Under the pieces are notes generated by a model. The model was not told the origin of the DNA, did no database searches, and saw only the letters and a program-made list of their open reading frames with translations. DNA of 9,391 nucleotides from an uncultured Chloroflexota bacterium (GTDB lineage Bacteria > Chloroflexota > Anaerolineae > Aggregatilineales > Phototrophicaceae). Positions within the stretch are counted from its first letter, which is position 1. Each line of letters starts with the position of its first letter. The stretch spans positions 1-9,391 of the forward strand of contig CALKIA010000342.1 of NCBI GenBank assembly GCA_937988705.1, in the 5' to 3' direction. The position numbers and the translations under genes are program-made. Below are positions 7,305-9,391 of the stretch, piece by piece.

Positions 7305-9005
7305 TTGAAACTCCTCCCCAATGAACTCACTGGTATGCTGCATGAGGCGATTCGCTCCGCACAGGCGGATGCATCGCTGCCTGCATTTGATATTCCCGCG
7401 CTGGATGTCCGCCCGTCCAAGCGCGCTGATCAGGGCGATTTCAGCGTCGCCGTCATGGCGCTGAGCAAGCTCGCGCGGGGCAATCCGCTCGACATTGCGC
7501 AAAAGATCGCTGCGCACATGCCCGCCGCCGAATTCCTCGCTGCGACCGAAGTCGCGCCGCCCGGTTACATCAACTTCCGTGTCAACCCGGTTTGGCTAAA
7601 GGCGCAGGTCAATGCCATCATCGCGGAGGGCGATCAAGTCTTTCAGCTCGAAACGGGCCAGGGTAAGCGCGCGCAGGTCGAATTCGTGAGCGCCAACCCG
7701 ACCGCCCCGCTCCACATCGGACGCAGCCGTGGCGCGATTGTCGGCGATGCGGTCGCCCGCGTGCTCGAAGCGACAGGTTACGAAGTGCAGCGCGAATACT
7801 ATTTCAACAACGCGGGCGTGCAGATGACCAACCTCGGCAAGAGCCTGCGCCTCCGCTATCTGCAAGCCCTCGGCGACCCCATCGACGAAAACGAACTGAC
7901 CTATCAAGGCGAATATCTGAAAGATATCGCTACGAAACTGGTGTCCGAACGGGGTGACGCGCTCCGCGATTCGGACTGGAAGCCGTTCAAAGAGTATGCC
8001 GAAACCGAGATGTTCGAAATCATCAAGACGACGCTCAAACGGGTCGATATTCTCCACAACCAATTCTTCAACGAGAACAGCCTGTACGACAGCGGCGCCG
8101 TCTGGGATGTGCTGAAGGAACTAGAGCAGAAGGGGTACACTTATAAAGCCTCAGTGCCGGAAGATGCTGACGCCGAAGAACGAGCTGACGCAGGCGACAA
8201 GGGGGAAGCCATCTGGTTCCGCAGCACGCAGTTCGGCGATGCCAAAGACCGTGTGTTGGTCAAAGCCAATGGCGACCCGACCTACACCCTACCTGATATC
8301 GCCTATCACAAAGACAAGATTGAACGCGGTTTTGACATCTGCGTGAACATCCTCGGTGCGGATCATTATGTGCAGCATCAGGTCGTTCGGCATGGCGTCA
8401 CGGCGCTCGGTCTGGACGCCTCGAAAATCCATGTGATCATCGTGCAGATTGTGCATCTGCTGCGCGGGGGCGAAAAGGTCAAAATGAGCTCGCGTAAGGG
8501 CGATTTCGAAACGCTGGACGATCTGATCGACCAGACGAGCGCGGACGCCGTGCGCTACGGTCTCCTGGCTCGCACGAGCGACTCGCATCTCAACTTCGAT
8601 CTCGACTTGGCCGTCAAACAGACGAATGAGAACCCCGTTTACTATATTCAGTATGCGCACGTGCGCTGCGCGGGCATCTTCCGCGAGGCGGCGCTGCGCG
8701 GTGTTACCGACGACGGCGCGGATCTGAATTTGCTCGGAGACGCGGAGATGGCATTCCTACGCAAGGCGCTCGAATTGGGCGAAGTGCTGGAACTCGCCGC
8801 ATCGCACCTTGAGCCGCATCGCGTGGCCTTCTATGCGTTGGAACTGGCGAATACGTTCCATCCGATTTTTGACAATGTGCGCGTGCTGCACAGTGAGGTT
8901 CCGCCAGAAGTCGCCAAAGCGCGTCTGCGTTTTTACCGCGCCGCACAGGTCATCCTCAAACGGGTGCTGCGCCTGATGGGTATGACCGCGCCGGAAGTTA
9001 TGTAG
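7305..9005 (+). CDS. argS: Arginyl-tRNA synthetase
   Basis: Class I synthetase that charges tRNA-Arg with arginine in the cytoplasm. The length of 566 residues (570 if ATG 7293 is used) is normal. Numbering below is from ATG 7293. The N-terminal tRNA-binding domain covers about 1-110 (QGDFSVAVMALSKLA, PGYINFRV). The catalytic domain starts with FVSANPTAPL and the HIGH-equivalent HIGR at 141-144, followed by EYYFNNAGVQM. WFRSTQFGDAKDRVLVKANG and the KMSKS-equivalent KMSSR at 397-401 come next. The helical anticodon-binding domain (about 450-570) contains YIQYAHVR and ends in the usual LMGMTAPEVM. The fourth HIGH residue is Arg instead of His. TTG 7305 is preferred as start because of the GAGGG spaced 5 nt before it; ATG 7293 is the alternative. 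The gene probably has its own promoter at 7240-7268. Confidence 0.97.
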   Translation: MKLLPNELTGMLHEAIRSAQADASLPAFDIPALDVRPSKRADQGDFSVAVMALSKLARGNPLDIAQKIAAHMPAAEFLAATEVAPPGYINFRVNPVWLKAQVNAIIAEGDQVFQLETGQGKRAQVEFVSANPTAPLHIGRSRGAIVGDAVARVLEATGYEVQREYYFNNAGVQMTNLGKSLRLRYLQALGDPIDENELTYQGEYLKDIATKLVSERGDALRDSDWKPFKEYAETEMFEIIKTTLKRVDILHNQFFNENSLYDSGAVWDVLKELEQKGYTYKASVPEDADAEERADAGDKGEAIWFRSTQFGDAKDRVLVKANGDPTYTLPDIAYHKDKIERGFDICVNILGADHYVQHQVVRHGVTALGLDASKIHVIIVQIVHLLRGGEKVKMSSRKGDFETLDDLIDQTSADAVRYGLLARTSDSHLNFDLDLAVKQTNENPVYYIQYAHVRCAGIFREAALRGVTDDGADLNLLGDAEMAFLRKALELGEVLELAASHLEPHRVAFYALELANTFHPIFDNVRVLHSEVPPEVAKARLRFYRAAQVILKRVLRLMGMTAPEVM

Positions 9006-9038
9006 AGCGGCGCGTTTTCTCAATTTGATCTATCCTGT

Positions 9039-9062
9039 AAGGGTGCACGCTGCTGCGCCCTT
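9039..9062 (+). terminator. Hairpin between argS and dcd, possible weak terminator
   Basis: An 8-bp stem pairs 9039-9046 with 9055-9062, including one T-G wobble, around an 8-nt loop. It is followed by only a short T-rich run (TTTGTCT, 9061-9067). The stem is fairly stable but the T-tract is poor, so read-through into dcd, or a role as a dcd leader structure, is possible. Confidence 0.4.
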
Positions 9063-9073
9063 TGTCTGACACT

Positions 9074-9078
9074 GGAGG
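9074..9078 (+). promoter_or_regulatory. Shine-Dalgarno of dcd
   Basis: GGAGG stands 6 nt before ATG 9085 and fixes the dcd start. Confidence 0.75.
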
Positions 9079-9084
9079 CTAATC

Positions 9085-9391
9085 ATGGGACTCAAAGCCG
9101 ATCTCTGGATTCGCAAAATGGCACTCGAACGCGGAATGATCGAGCCATTTGTAGAGCGACAGGTGCGCGAAGGCGTTATCAGCTACGGGCTGTCAAGTTA
9201 TGGCTACGACATGCGCGTCGCCAGCTCCTTTAAAATCTTTACTAATGTCTATTCGGCCATCGTCGACCCGAAGAACTTCTCACCGCAATCGTTTGTCGAT
9301 GTGGAAACCGATGTGTGCATCGTGCCGCCGAATTCGTTCGCGCTCGCCCGCTCCGTCGAATACTTCCGGATTCCGCCGAATGTGCTCACAC
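9085..9391 (+). CDS. dcd: dCTP deaminase, 3' partial
   Basis: The first 102 residues are visible; the frame is open to the window edge. dCTP deaminase converts dCTP to dUTP and ammonia, feeding dTMP synthesis. The fragment matches the Dcd type of about 185-190 residues: WIRKMALERGMIEPF near 8-22, ISYGLSSYGYDMRVA at 32-46, FKIFTN, IVDPKNF, SFVDVE and PPNSFALARSVEYFRIP at 81-97. The catalytic part, with the conserved Arg and Glu, would lie just past the edge and cannot be checked. The 79-nt gap after argS, with a hairpin, suggests a separate or partly separate transcript. No convincing promoter is visible in that gap. Confidence 0.95.
   Translation, partial: MGLKADLWIRKMALERGMIEPFVERQVREGVISYGLSSYGYDMRVASSFKIFTNVYSAIVDPKNFSPQSFVDVETDVCIVPPNSFALARSVEYFRIPPNVLT

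Noticed and set aside
9006..9038. A promoter for dcd around TATCCT (9031-9036) or TTGATC (9025-9030)
   Set aside because: Neither hexamer has a partner at 16-18 nt spacing, so no promoter is claimed.
1..9391. CRISPR arrays, insertion sequences, tRNA genes, attachment sites or phage/defence genes
   Set aside because: No repeated units, inverted ends, transposase or tRNA-like folds were seen; genes fill nearly the whole window and composition looks even.

Overview
The window is a gene-dense, GC-rich chromosomal segment in which all eight genes lie on the + strand with very short or no gaps. Both ends cut a gene: a glycosidase lacks its start on the left and dcd lacks its 3' part on the right. 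Gene style and the ArgRS and Dcd sequence types suggest a bacterium of the Chloroflexota (Anaerolineae-like). That placement comes from recognising the proteins by eye, not from a search. No mobile element, CRISPR array, RNA gene or phage gene is visible.

Left and centre (3-7256): six genes are packed like an operon. They are a GH63-like (alpha/alpha)6-barrel glycosidase (5' partial), a soluble PAS histidine kinase with no response regulator beside it, a one-chain ABC exporter, a membrane-anchored phosphodiester-glycosidase (NAGPA) domain protein, an extended SDR epimerase/dehydrogenase with a hydrophobic C-terminal segment, and a membrane-anchored SAM methyltransferase ending in a Trm112-like zinc ribbon. 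Two junctions are 4-nt start/stop overlaps (exporter/NAGPA and SDR/methyltransferase), which points to translational coupling. Three or four of the products are membrane-attached or act on sugars, so a role in making, exporting or trimming an envelope glycoconjugate or lipid is possible. This is an inference from neighbourhood only.

Right (7257-9391): two housekeeping genes follow. argS (arginyl-tRNA synthetase) has a credible sigma-70-type promoter at the end of the methyltransferase gene and probably starts at TTG 7305. dcd (dCTP deaminase) is cut by the window edge. A hairpin with a short T-run between them may be a weak terminator.

I found no clearly new defence or mobile system. The points most worth checking are the methyltransferase/Trm112-like fusion with a membrane anchor, the HIGR variant of the ArgRS HIGH motif, the beta-rich insertion inside the glycosidase barrel, and the coupled exporter/NAGPA pair.
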